Assembly: GCF_000208745.1 (NCBI RefSeq)
Contig: NC_030854.1
Coordinates: 8,770,961-8,834,960, forward strand
Direction of reading: 5' to 3'
DNA: 64,000 bases
Source of the DNA: Theobroma cacao
Taxonomy: Eukaryota; Streptophyta; Magnoliopsida; Malvales; Malvaceae
The notes below the pieces were generated by a model, which was not told the origin of the DNA, did no database searches, and saw only the letters and a program-made list of their open reading frames with translations. A program made the translations under genes and the position numbers. Position 1 is the first letter of the stretch, and each line of letters opens with the position of its first letter. Below are positions 33,542 through 45,098 of this stretch, piece after piece.

Positions 33542-36389
33542 TGTAAAACCCGACCCTATAAACACATGTCATGACATACATGCACTGAGTAGCATGTTAT
33601 TACACTAGCAAAGTTCCTAAGAATAAACGAAATCCGGTATTGTACCTAACGGTACACTTGAATTGATTTAACCTCGAACTAGTTCAAATAGGAATCGTAT
33701 GATAAAATTTAATATTTTACAGTCCAAGAATGACTAAAAATGATTGTTCGGAGTTCGAGGGTTCATTTGGGGAAAAAATTAAAAATTTTGATGTTCAAGG
33801 GTAATATCGTTATTTTGCCACCTAAGATAATAATTTCATCATGGAGTGAAATTTTTGACCAAGATTAACTATTTGGAGTATAATTTAATGATAGGAAGTG
33901 AAAAATTTCAATTCGGGTAATTTTCGAAACATAGGGCAAAACAATAATTTTATCGCCTAGGGGTAAAAATCATAATTTTCACCACCCAAAACTTGTCAAA
34001 ATCATAGGATTTACTTATTTTTGGTATGAATAACTATGGTATGTTAAGTGGTGAAAAATTGAAGTTTAAAGGATAAAATTTTAAAAACGGGCCAATGAAA
34101 AAGTGACACATGGCACTTTTTAATTGTTTAATATTATTTTAAAGGAAAATCAGCCCATTTAAACCCCACATCAGGTGATGGCCGGCCATAAGGAGAAAAG
34201 AAGAGGGAAAATAAAGAGGAAAGGAAGAAAAGAGAAAAACCAAAGGAAAACTAGAAAATTCAAAGGGGAATTCGCGTTTTTTGTCTGTTTACGTATCTAA
34301 CGGTAAGATTTTTCGACTTTAGCTTGCTTTCTACCTTTCCTATGCCTTTGTTTTCATTTAGCATGCTTGAGGAGAGAGATCAAAAAGTGATACCAAGAGC
34401 CGGCCGAATTTCAAGGGGGAGGATTTTGAATTTTTAGGTTTTGATTCTTAGTTAAATTGGTAGTTTTAGTTAGTTAAATGTGTATAGAAATCAAATTGGG
34501 CAAGAAAGCATGAAATTCTCACAATACCCACCCTTGGCCGAATATTCAATGATGTACAATGATGATGAACTGATTTTTATTCTAAGTGAAATGAAGAGAA
34601 AATGATGAAAAATGGTTAAATGTGATAGAAAAACAAAGTGAAAAATTAACCGAGTTAATGTCCCATTTTTGACCAAATTTTCCAAGGAGGAAAGTGAGCT
34701 GATTTTGGTGATTTTAGAAGGTTATTGGCTGATATTTAATGGTTAGAAATGTTGGAGAGAAAATGGGACAATTTAGAGCTAAAATGGAGCGCGTTAGCAA
34801 TTTATCGGGTAAAGTGCCAAAAATAGGTTAATACCGCGTTTAAGCCGTTTTAGGCTATTGCATTTCATACCATGCATTAGTATAGGATTTAAGTCAATTA
34901 TATAGTGATTTAGCATCAATGTGGTGAATTGTGTAATTTTTGCAATGTGTCTAGGAGGAGAGCCTTCCGGTAAAGGCAAGAAAGTCGTACCCGATGAATA
35001 GTGATAGGGGCACCTAGAAAGCATTTAATTTGTACAAATAATGAGTAAACCTATTATTATTGTAAATTATCTAGATATTATTTTTAAATGCTCTTTATGT
35101 ATTTTATGAAACGAAAATGAAATTAAAATGGGACTTTTGATGTTTTAGAAATAAATGTGACAAATAAATATATTGTGTTGATTATCTGAAATAAGAAACT
35201 TTTGATTATGAAATTGAGTAAATGAGAAGCTGCCAATTGTCTTGAAAAATATCTTTTCCTATGAATGGCTTATGATATATGAGTATATGTGGCTATATTT
35301 TATAATTGCATTGAAAATTTATGTAAGCTGTCTTTTACTATGTAGGCTGGGTAAATAAATAAAGCCACGTTATACTGTCAAAAGTTTATTAAAGTTGGTG
35401 GGTTTAGTCACTGCAGTGATGGGTTTCCATGGACTGCCTATTAAAAGGACACGATAAACCCGGTTATATAGTTACTCCAGTTGTAGAGGCGAGGAGGGTA
35501 ACTCCCGGGTAATGTTAGAGCTCACTTCATGTCGAACCCCCACGTGAATGTATAACTCGGCCAACGCCAAGGAACGGTTTGTTTTCAAAACTAACATGTG
35601 TTTAACATGTAAATATCTTAACAACCTTGGCGGACTCGGTTAGATGCCTCGGCCAAGGTATCCCCGAGGACTAGTTTTTGGCTTGAGCCTTGTTTCTAAG
35701 AAAAGTCATAGGCCTTAACAACTGTTTTGGTAAATTACAAATATTTTATGGTTTAAGAATTAAATTGAAAACCTTATGAAATGGTTTGTGATTTGTTGTT
35801 TAAACTTGCCTCCATTTTACTCGCCTTTAGATATTTATGATAATGTCTGTTTACTCATTGGGATTGCAAAATCTCACCCACCTCCTTTCCAAATATTATA
35901 GGCCTGTGGTAGCTTGTAGATACCCAATTTTGTCGAGGATTCCAGTTGACCCCTCTATCTCACAAACAGTAGGCTACTATCACCAACACTTGGTGTATTT
36001 ACGGGCCACTTGTCATTGTAATTATTATTATACATTATAAGTTTGTAAATTATTGTATGTATGAATTTATTTTACTTCCACGTTACAAAAGATTTTTACA
36101 CGTGTTTCTATAAATATGTTTTATATAAAAATTTTATATTTTAATCAATATTTTGAATAGTAATATTTTTCTATAAATCCTTTTAAAATAATTTTGTCTT
36201 TTGATTTACTTGAGCCGGAAATGACTGGTAATTGTTTAAAACAGAATGTTTAACAACGATTGCTCACCGGAAAGGCAAGAAACTGATACGTAAGCCTTGC
36301 GAGGTTCCGATTGGCATTTCGGGTAATGAGTGTAAATTGGGATGTCACGGCGGTTGTCATGGGCCAGAGGGAGGTTTCAGGTCGTGACA
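33542..36389 (+). repeat. 5' LTR of element 2
   Basis: 2848 bp, closely similar to the 3' LTR through nearly its whole length. Landmarks: CAAAATNGTNATTTTG-type dyads near 33800 and 33935, donor-like CGGTAAGAT at 34301-34309, TCACTGCAGTGA near 35409, and the CCTTGGC/GCCAAGG stem at about 35624-35659. Confidence 0.95.
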
Positions 36390-36395
36390 ATTCGG

Positions 36396-36408
36396 TTGGT
36401 ATCAAAGC
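36396..36408 (+). promoter_or_regulatory. Primer-binding site of element 2
   Basis: TTGGTATCAAAGC lies a few bases after the 5' LTR. It differs from the tRNA-Met site TTGGTATCAGAGC by one G-to-A change. Confidence 0.88.
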
Positions 36409-36565
36409 TTTCGGTTTAAAAGCTTATGGTTTTTTAAGAATTTTTTTATTTTTAAAGTTCTTGGATTTAAAGTTATTTTAAAATAATCTACAATGTCAGT
36501 GTGGCCCAATTAAGATTAGTAAGTTGCATGTAGTTGCATATAGAGTCTTAAGTCGTCTTAACCAA

Positions 36566-36581
36566 TTCTGTTCTTTTGTAG
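36566..36581 (+). promoter_or_regulatory. Splice-acceptor-like site upstream of gag
   Basis: A pyrimidine tract ending TTCTTTTGTAG, six bases before the gag ATG. Element 1 has the same arrangement (TTCTTGTAG before its gag ATG). It could pair with the donor-like GTAAGA at 34303 in the LTR. Use in splicing is inferred, not shown. Confidence 0.4.
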
Positions 36582-36587
36582 ATCATT

Positions 36588-37835
36588 ATGCCTCCTCGAC
36601 GTGAGCTACCACCTATCACTAGATCTACCGGTAAGGGAAGAGGTCGCATCAGACAGAGTCGGTCAGATTCCATAGAAAAGGAGTTGGCTGGGTCTTCTTT
36701 TAGAGCAGTTCCTACTGCTGAGTCTATTAACATTCTTATACCTCCTCCACCACCTGTTGCTACTCCTAACGTACCTGCCATGTCACCCGAGGCAGCTCAG
36801 GCATTAGCGACTTTTCTCGCTACTCTTACAAGCCAAGCTCAGGCTGGTCCAGTTCCACCCACTATTTCCCCTATAATAGCCCCAGTACCACCACTTCCTA
36901 TTCCACTCCAAACACCGGACATCTCCATTTCTAAGAAATTGAAGGAAGCTAGACAATTAGGTTGCGTCTCGTTTACTGGTGAGCTAGATGTGATCGTAGT
37001 TAGGGATTGGGTTATTTAGGTATAGGAGACACTGACAGATATGGAATTAGATGATGAGATGAAATTGAAAGTGGCTACACGATTATTTGAGAAGAGAGCA
37101 TGTACCTGGTGGAGTTCAGTAAAGTCTAGCTCTCCTATACCGCTGACTTGGATAGATTTTCTCCGAGAGTTCGATGGTCAGTACTACACCTATTTCCATC
37201 AGAAAGAGAAAAAGAGAGAATTTCTGAGCTTGAAACAAGGAAACATGACCATTGAGGAGTATGAAACTTGTTTTAACGTGTTGATGTCTTATGTACTTAA
37301 GTTGGTGAAATTGGAGCAAGACTAAGTAAACTACTTTGAGGAGGGACTTCGTAATAAGATACGGGAGTGTATGATAGTGACTGGCAAGGAGTCGTATAAG
37401 GAAGTTGTGCAAATGGCCTTACGGACTGAGAAGCTCGCCACTGAGAATAGACGGATCCGAGCTGAGTTTACAAAGAAAAGAAATCCGCCTACGTTCCCAG
37501 GTCAGTCTTCAAAGAGAGGCAGAGATTCGACATCTACTGCAGGAAGTACTACCTCAGCATTTGTGGCATCCACTAGACCTTCATCTCAGCAGTCACAGCT
37601 GAGATCTTCTAGATTTGATCGGCCAGTGATGAGTAATCAGAGGGGGACTTCAAGAGGATTGGACAGATGTCGTAATTGCTGAGGAATTCATGTTGGGTCA
37701 TGTAGAAAGCCTGTAAGATATTTTCAATGCGGCCAACAGGGGCATATCCAGAGAGATTGTCCTCAGTTGAGACGGGGTACAGTAGCTACTTCTACTCCTC
37801 CGACTCATCCTAGTATACCGCGGAGAGACACTTCG
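36588..37835 (+). pseudogene. Element 2 gag (broken by several stops)
   Basis: ATG at 36588 (MPPRRELPPITRS), clearly orthologous to element 1 gag. TAG at 37017-37019 and 37023-37025 and TAA at 37323-37325 interrupt it; the first and last are former Gln codons by comparison with element 1. The capsid region includes TWWSSVKS and EYETCFNVLM. The zinc-knuckle region lies near 37665-37765: a TGA follows the first knuckle, and the second has lost its leading Cys (YFQCGQQGHIQRDC). Element 1 keeps that Cys. Confidence 0.9.
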
Positions 37836-37978
37836 GGATCATAGTCCAGACAGGGCTCGGTGATACGGTCAAGCATTGGGAGTAATACCCCAAAGTGGCT
37901 ATCTTCCAGACCGCAGCCCCAGATTTCGATCAGGGTTTTTGCAGGACTAAGGATGAAGCCCGAGTTTGACCTAGCACA

Positions 37979-40900
37979 GTGATAAGTACTATGATTGTGT
38001 TTGATAGATATGCACATGTTTTGATAGATTCGGGCTCCGATAGATCATACGTGAGCATATCATTTGCATCATTCTCAGATAGGAACCTGTCACCATTAGA
38101 GGATGAGATTATAGTGCATACTCCTCTAGGTGAGTGGTTAGTAAGAAATACATATTCTAGAGACTGTGGTATTAAAGTTGGGAAAGAAGAATTTATGGGT
38201 GATTTAATCCCTTTGGAGATTCGGGACTTCGATTTGATCTTGGGTATGGATTGGTTGTCCACTCATCGAGCAAAGGTGGATTGTTTTAAGAAGGAAGTGA
38301 CTCTCCAGAGTTCAGAGGGAGTAGAAGTTGTATTTACAGGGGAGCGTCGAGTATTACCATTTTGTGTAATCTCGGCCCTCAAAGCTTTGAAATTGGTGCA
38401 AAAGAGATATCTGGCATACTTGGCTCACGTGATTGATATATCAAGGGAGGAACCTAAGTTAGAGAATGTCCCCGTAGTTAGTGAGCTCCCTGATGTATTT
38501 CCTGATAGATTACCGGGACTTCTTCCCGATCATGAGATCGAATTCACCATTGACTTACTTCCGGGTACTGCCCCTATCTCTATTCCTCCATATAGAATGG
38601 CTCCGGCAGAGTTGAAGGAGTTGAAAGAACAGTTGAAAGAGTTAATGGATAAGGGTTTTATACGCCCTAGTACATCTCCGTGGGGTGCACCGGTTTTATT
38701 TATGAAAAAAAAAGATGGTACCTTTCGGTTATGTATAGATTACCGATAGCTTAACAAAATGACCATTAAGAACAAGTATCTGTTGCCAAGGATTGATGAT
38801 CTTTTCGATCAATTACAGGGAGCTACAGTGTTTTTTAAGGTTGATTTGAGGTCTGGGTATCATCAGTTGAGGATTAAAGAACAAGATGTACCCAAGACAG
38901 CGTTCAGGACTCGATACGGTCATTATGAGTTCTTGGTCATGCCTTTCGGGTTAACTAACGCACCGGCAGTTTTTATGGATCTCATGAACAGGGTGTTCCA
39001 CCCTTATTTGGACAAGTTTGCTATTATGTTCATTGATGACATCCTGGTTTACTCGAGAGATAATGATGAGCACGCTACCCACTTGTGTATAGTATTACAG
39101 ACTTTGCGGGAAAGACAATTGTATGCAAAGTTTTTGAAGTGTGAGTTTTGGTTATAGAAAGTGGTATTCTTGGGACACTAGTATCAAGAGCTGGAATATA
39201 TGTTGATCCCAAGAAGATAGAGGCAATTTTACAATGGGAGCAACCTAAGACAGTGACGGAGATTCGTAGTTTCCTCGGATTAGCCGGTTATTATCGGAGG
39301 TTTGTTCAGGGGTTTTCCTTAATAGCAGCTCTTTTGACCCGTCTAACTCGTAAGGGAGTTAAGTTTAAGTGGGAAGAAGTGTGTGAAAGTCGATTTCAGG
39401 AGCTAAAGAACCGGTTAACCTCCACTACCATTTTAACACTTCCTGTTAACGGAAAAAAATTTGTGGTGTACAGTGATGCATCTAAGTTGGGGTTAGGGTG
39501 TGTGTTGATGCAGGATGAAAAAGTTGTGGCTTATGCTTCTAGATAGCTAAAGAGGCATGAAGCAAATTACCCTACCCATGATTTAGAGTTAGCAGCAGTG
39601 GTGTTTTCTTTAAAAATCTGGAGGCATTATTTGTATGGTGAGCATTGTCAAATATTTACGGATCACAAAAGTTTAAAATATTTGCTCACTCAGAAGGAGC
39701 TTAATTTGAGGCAAAGGCGATGGTTGGAGTTGATAAAAGATTATGACTTGGTGATAGACTATCATCCCGAAAAGGCGAACGTTGTAGCTGATGCCTTAAG
39801 TCATAAGTCTTCATCGTCTTTAGCAGCACTTCAGAGTTGTTATTTTCCAGCTTATTAGAGATGAAATCTCTTGGGGTCCAGTTGAGAAATGGTAAGGATG
39901 GATCCTTATTGGCAAGCTTCATTGTGCGACCTTCGTTGCTCAATCAGATCAAGGACATTCAGAGGTCTGATAATGAGTTAAGAAAAGAAATTCAAAAATT
40001 GACCGATGGAGGAGTCAGTGAGTTCAGATTTAGAGAGGATAGCATCTTGGTGTTTAGGGATCGAGTTTGTGTTCTTGAGGGAAACTAGCTGAGACAGGCG
40101 ATCATGGAAAAAGCCCATTCATCTGCCTATGCATTACATCCTTGAAGCACCAAGATGTATAGGACTATCAGGGAGAATTATTGGTGGCCAGGTATGAAGC
40201 GAGACGTAGCAAAATTCGTAGCAAAGTGTCTCGTATGTTAGCAAGTTAAGGCGGAGCATCAGAAACCAGCAGGTACACTTCAGTTTTTACCTATTCCCGA
40301 GTGGAAATGAGAGCATGCAACTATGGATTTTGTTTTGGGACTACCGCAGACACAGAGGGGAAAGGATGCGATCTGGGTAATCATATATCGGTTGACTAAG
40401 TCCGCTCACTTTTTAGTTGTCCATAGTACATACTCTATTGAGAAGCTGGCTCAGCTCTATATAGATGAGATTATGAGGTTACATGGAGTTCCCGTTTCTA
40501 TAGTGTCAGACCGAGATCCTCAATTCACTTCTCGATTTTAGCCGAAATTTCAAGAAGCTCTCGAAACCAAATTGAAATTTAGCACTACTTTTCACCCACA
40601 GACGGATGGTCAATCAGAAAGGACTATCCAGACTATGGAGGATATGTTGAGGGCTTGTGTCATGGATTTTCTTGGGAGTTAGGATAGACACTTGCCGTTA
40701 GTGGAATTTGCTTACAACAACAGCTTCCAGTCTAGCATTGGTATGGCACCGTACGAAGCTTTATATGGAAGGAAATGTCGTACTCCACTTTGTTGGGATG
40801 AAGTGGGTGAAAGAAAGTTAGTTAGTGTGGAATTGATCGATCTAACTAATGACAAGATCAAGGTTATACGAGAGAGGCTAAAGGTAGCCCAGGATAGGCA

Positions 40901-41365
40901 GAAGAACTATGCAGATAAACGGAGAAAAGACTTGGAGTTTGAGATCGATGATAGAGTTTTTTTTAAGGTTTCTCCGTTGAAAGGTGTGATTCGATTTGCG
41001 AAGCGGGAAAAGCTTAACCCGAGGTATATTGGACCATTTTGAATCATTGAGAGAATTGGACCAGTGGCTTATCGGTTAGAACTACCTCCGAAGTTAGATC
41101 GGATCCACAACGTTTTCCATGTCTCCATGCTTAAGAAATATGTACCAGATCCCTTGAAGCACCTCCGATCGAGTTGCATGACGATTTGAAGTTTGAGGTG
41201 CAACCTGTGAGTATCTTGGATCGAAAGGATCGAGTATTAAGGAACAAGAGTATTTCAATGGTCAAAGTATTGTGGAAAAGTGCTCGAATGGAGGAAATGA
41301 CCTGGGAAGTAGAGCATCAGATGAGGAACCAATACCCGCATCTATTTGTCGACTCTGGTAAGTGA
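37979..41365 (+). pseudogene. Element 2 pol (protease, RT, RNase H, integrase, chromodomain), broken
   Basis: Protease and the start of RT form one open stretch, 37979-38749, with active site [12 protein letters not shown] and, further on, [16 protein letters not shown] at 38747-38749 ends it at a Gln position. RT continues 38759-39157 with intact FIDDILVYS. RNase H spans about 39430-39850 ([21 protein letters not shown]). Integrase runs about 39880-40960; its zinc module and all three catalytic residues (MDFVLGL, SDRDPQ, QSERT) are present, but stops interrupt it at several Trp and Gln positions. The end, 41174-41365, carries the chromodomain-like segment PVSILDRK to [10 protein letters not shown]. 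Chromodomain-type ends are thought to steer insertion into heterochromatin. Confidence 0.92.
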
Positions 41366-41390
41366 AATTTTGAGGTCAAAATTTTATTTT

Positions 41391-41402
41391 AAGGGGGGTA
41401 GA
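41391..41402 (+). promoter_or_regulatory. Polypurine tract of element 2
   Basis: AAGGGGGGTAGA, ending two bases before the 3' LTR start. Confidence 0.88.
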
Positions 41403-41404
41403 AT

Positions 41405-44246
41405 TGTAAAACCCGCCCTATAAACACATGTCATGACATACATGCACTGAGAGCATGTTATTACGCTAAGAAAGCCCCAAAGAATAGACGAAACCCGGTA
41501 TTGTACCTAACGGTACACTTGAGTTGATTTAACCTCGAACTAGTTCAAATAGGAATCGTATGATGAAATTTAATATTTTACAGTCCAGGAATGACTAAAA
41601 ATGATTGTTCGGAGTTCGAGAGTTCATTTGGGAAAAAATTGAAAATTTTGATGTTTAGGGGCAAAATCGTCATTTTGCCACCTAAGATAATAATTTCATC
41701 ATGGAGTGAAATGTTTTACCAAGATTAACTATTTGGAGTATAATTTAATGATAGGAAGTGAAAATTTTCAATTTCAACAATTTTCGAAACATAAGGGCAA
41801 AACAGTAATTTTGTCACCTCGGGGTAAAAACTGTAATTTTCACCACCCAAAACTTTTCAAAATCATAGGATTTACTTATTTTTGGTATGAATAACTATGG
41901 TATGTTAAGTGGTGAAAAATTGAACTTTAAAGGATGAAATTTTAAAAACGAGCCAATGGAAAAGGGACACATGGCACTTTTTAATTGTTTAATATTATTT
42001 AAAGGAAAATCAGCCCATTTAAACCCCACATCAGGTGATGGCCGGCCATAAGGAAAAAAGAAGAGAGAAAATAGAAAGGAAAGGAAGAAAAGAGAAAAAC
42101 AAAAAAAAAACTAGAAAATTCAAAGGGGAATTCGCGTTTTTCGTCCGTCTACTCGTCTAACGGTAAGATTTTTCGACTTTAGCTTGATTTCTACCTTTCC
42201 TATGCCTTTGTTTTCATTTAGCATGCAGAGAGATCAAAAAGTGATACCAAGGGCTGGCCAAATTTCAAGGGGGAGGATCTTGAATTTTTTAGGTTTTGAT
42301 TCTTAGTTAAATTGGTAGTTTTAGTTAGTTAAATGTGTATAGAAATCAAATTGGGCAAGAAAGCATGAAATTCTCACAATACCCACCCTTGGCCGAATAT
42401 TCAATGATGTACAATGATGATGAACTGATTTTTATTCTAAGTGAAATGAAGAGAAAATGATGAAAAATGATTAAATGTGATAGAAAAACAAAGTGAAAAA
42501 TTAACCGAGTTAATGTCCCATTTTTGACCGAATTTTTCAAGGAGGAAAGTGAGCTGATTTTGGTGATTTTAAAGGGTTATTGACTGATATTTAATGGTTA
42601 GAAATGTTGGAGAGAAAATGGGACAATTTAGAGCTAAAATGGAGCGCGTTAGCAATTTATCGGGTAAAGTGCCAAAAATAGGTTAATACCGCGTTTAAGC
42701 CGTTTTAGGCTATTGCATTTCATACCATGCATTAGTATAGGATTTAAGTCAACTATATAGTGATTTAGCATCAATGTGGTGAATTGTGTAATTTTTGCAA
42801 TGTGTCTAGGAGGAGAGCCTTCCAGTAAAAGCAAGAAAGTCGTACCCGACGAACAGTGATCGGGGCACCTAGAAAGCATTTCATTTATACAAACAGTGAG
42901 TAAACCTATTATTATTGTAAATTATCTAGAGTTTATTTTTAAATGCTTTTTATGTATTTTATGAAACGAAAATGAGATTAAAATGGGACTTTTGATGTTT
43001 TAGAAATAAATGTGACAAATAAATATATTGTGTTGATTATCTAAAATAAGAAACTTTTGATTATGAAATTGAGTAAATGGGAGGCTGCCAATTGTCTTGA
43101 AAAATATATTTTCCTATGAATGGCTTATGATATATGAGTATATGTGGCTATATTTTATAATTGCATTGGGAATTTATGTAAGCTGTCTTTTACTATGCAG
43201 TCTGGGTAAATAAATAAAAGTCACGTTATACTGTCGAAATTTTATTAAAGTTGGTGGGTTTAGTCACTGCAGTGATGGATTTTCGTGGACTACCTATTAG
43301 AGGGGTACGGTAAACCCGGTTATATAGTTACTCCGATTGTAGAGGCGAAGAGGGTAACTCCCAGGGTAGCGTTAGAGCTCACTTCACTTCGAACCCCCAC
43401 GTGAATGTGTAACTCGGCCAACGCCAAGGAACGGCTTGTTTTCAAAACTAACATGTGTTTAACATGTAAATATCTTAACAACCTTGGCGGACTCGGTTAG
43501 ATGCCTCGGCCAAGGTATCCTAGAGGACTAGTTTTTGGCTTGAGTCCTGTTTCTAATAAAAGTCATAAGCCTTAACAACTGTTTTGGTAATTACAAATAT
43601 TTTATGGTTTAAGAAATAAATTAAAAACCTTATGAAATGGTTTGTGATTTGTTGTTTAAACTTGCATCCATTTTACTCGCCTTTAGATATTTATGATAAT
43701 GTCTGTTTACTCATTGGGATTGCAAAATCTCACCCACCTCCTTTCCAAATATTACAGGCCTGTGGTAACTTGTAAATACCCGATTTTGTGGAGGATTCCA
43801 GTTGACCCCTCTATCTCACAGACAATAGGCTACTATCACCAACACTTGGTGTATTTACGGGCCACTTGTCATTGTAATTGTTATTGTACATTATAACTTT
43901 GTAAATTATTGTATGTATGAATTTATTTTACTTCCACGTTACAAAAGATTTTTACACGTGTTTTTATAAATATTATTTTATATAAAAATACTATATTTTA
44001 ATCAATATTTTGAATAGTAATATTTATCTATAAATCCTTTAAAAATAATTTTGTCTTTTAATTTACTTGAGCCGGAAATGATTGGTAATTATTTAAAACG
44101 GAATGTTTAACAACTATTGCTCACAGGAAAGGTAAGAAACTGATACGTAAGCCTTGCGGGGTTTCGAGTGGTGTTCCGAGTAATAAGTGTAAATTAGGAC
44201 GTCACGACGATTGTCATGGACCCGAGGGAGGTTCCGGGTCATGACA
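41405..44246 (+). repeat. 3' LTR of element 2
   Basis: 2842 bp from TGTAAAACCC to GGGTCATGACA. Small substitutions and short indels separate it from the 5' LTR, so insertion was not very recent, yet alignment by eye is continuous. Confidence 0.95.
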
Positions 44247-44251
44247 TTTAT
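44247..44251. repeat. Target-site duplication TTTAT (right)
   Basis: Identical to 33537-33541. Confidence 0.93.
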
Positions 44252-44719
44252 ACTTGAAAAATCAACTCTGATGGATGTTGACAGCTTCAAACTGTTGGAA
44301 ACAGTTTAAAATCATTTCTAGCTGTTAGTTTGTCTTCAAACATTCAAATTCAAATTCTCTAACAGTGAGCTTTTAGCTGGCTAACCATACTTCTTAATCG
44401 ATTAAGTCTTCTCTGTCTTACAATTAGCTTTGCTCTGTTAATCGGTTAAATAAGACTTTAACCGATTAAGAGCTTACTGTCTTTGGAGTAGACAACTTCA
44501 CTTTTGGATTTTAGCTTACTAACTCCCTTTGGTTATCTAACTAAGAATCTTCTATTTGTAACTCATTTTGTGACATCTTATTCTGATGAGTTTTGATGTT
44601 TGTTTCCCAATGATTATTCTACTAAGTGACATACATTTTTATCTTGCAAGCTCAAGTATTATAGTAAGACATTAATGAATGGGAATGCTTTGTTATCATC
44701 AAAAACTTATGGAGCCAAC
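44252..44719 (-). repeat. Copia 5' LTR, second part on the plus strand
   Basis: Continues the copia LTR after element 2 and ends GGAGCCAACA. It shares the CTAGCTGTTAG and TTAATCGATTAAG-type motifs with the copia LTR at 58360-58500. TGTTGG at 32890 and CCAACA here form the inverted LTR ends. Confidence 0.85.
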
Positions 44720-45098
44720 ACAAGTTAATAAGGGTTATACCATTAGCAAATCCTAGGATAATTGAGGACATACCATTACCAATTTATGTCTTATAGGAGA
44801 TGGACATTCTTATAGTCACTAGCTAGTCCTTAGCTTGTTCGTTGACTTGATTAAATTGTTTGCTTAGTTATTCAAATGCATGTTATGTTAAAGATGCTTA
44901 GAATAAGGTTTCTTAGCCAATTTTGGATGAAAGTTAAGATGTAAGACTGATTTTAAGTATAGATAGTCAAATGAGATGGATAAGAGTTGGAAACAGCTCA
45001 AATTATAGGTTTTCATAAATGAAGTATCAAGAATTTACAAGAAAGTATCGATACTTGTTAAATAAGAAGCTTAGTAAGTATTTTGTCTAAAAAGTATC
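44720..45098. other. Unassigned repeat-like sequence left of the solo LTR
   Basis: No gene. It contains the 14-bp palindrome AAGTATCGATACTT near 45046 and related AAGTATC pieces. Similar GATACTT pieces follow at 47860 on the other side of the solo LTR, so both sides are probably one older repeat into which the solo LTR inserted. Confidence 0.45.

Larger units (their letters stand above)
33542..44246 (+). mobile_element. Tekay/Del-like Ty3/gypsy element 2, complete with target-site duplication
   Basis: A 10,705-bp element inserted in the copia LTR: 5' LTR 33542-36389, primer site 36396-36408, gag, pol with protease, RT, RNase H, integrase and a chromodomain-like end, polypurine tract 41391-41402, 3' LTR 41405-44246. 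Both LTRs begin TGTAAAACCC and end TGACA, and TTTAT is duplicated exactly. It belongs to the same family as element 1. The coding region carries more than ten stops, nearly all at former Gln, Arg or Trp codons. Confidence 0.96.
27482..44719 (-). mobile_element. Ty1/copia element (Sirevirus-like), LTR split by element 2
   Basis: A minus-strand copia element. Order from right to left: 5' LTR (32890-33541 plus 44252-44719), tRNA-Met primer site, gag, two zinc knuckles, protease, integrase, reverse transcriptase, RNase H, AT-rich 3' sequence. The LTR ends are TGTTGG...CCAACA. Removing element 2 and one TTTAT copy gives an LTR of about 1.12 kb. The 3' LTR is not found; the family-B element abuts the 3' sequence at 27481. 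Domain order (integrase before RT) is diagnostic for copia. Sirevirus affinity is inferred from the gag and RNase H style. Confidence 0.88.
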
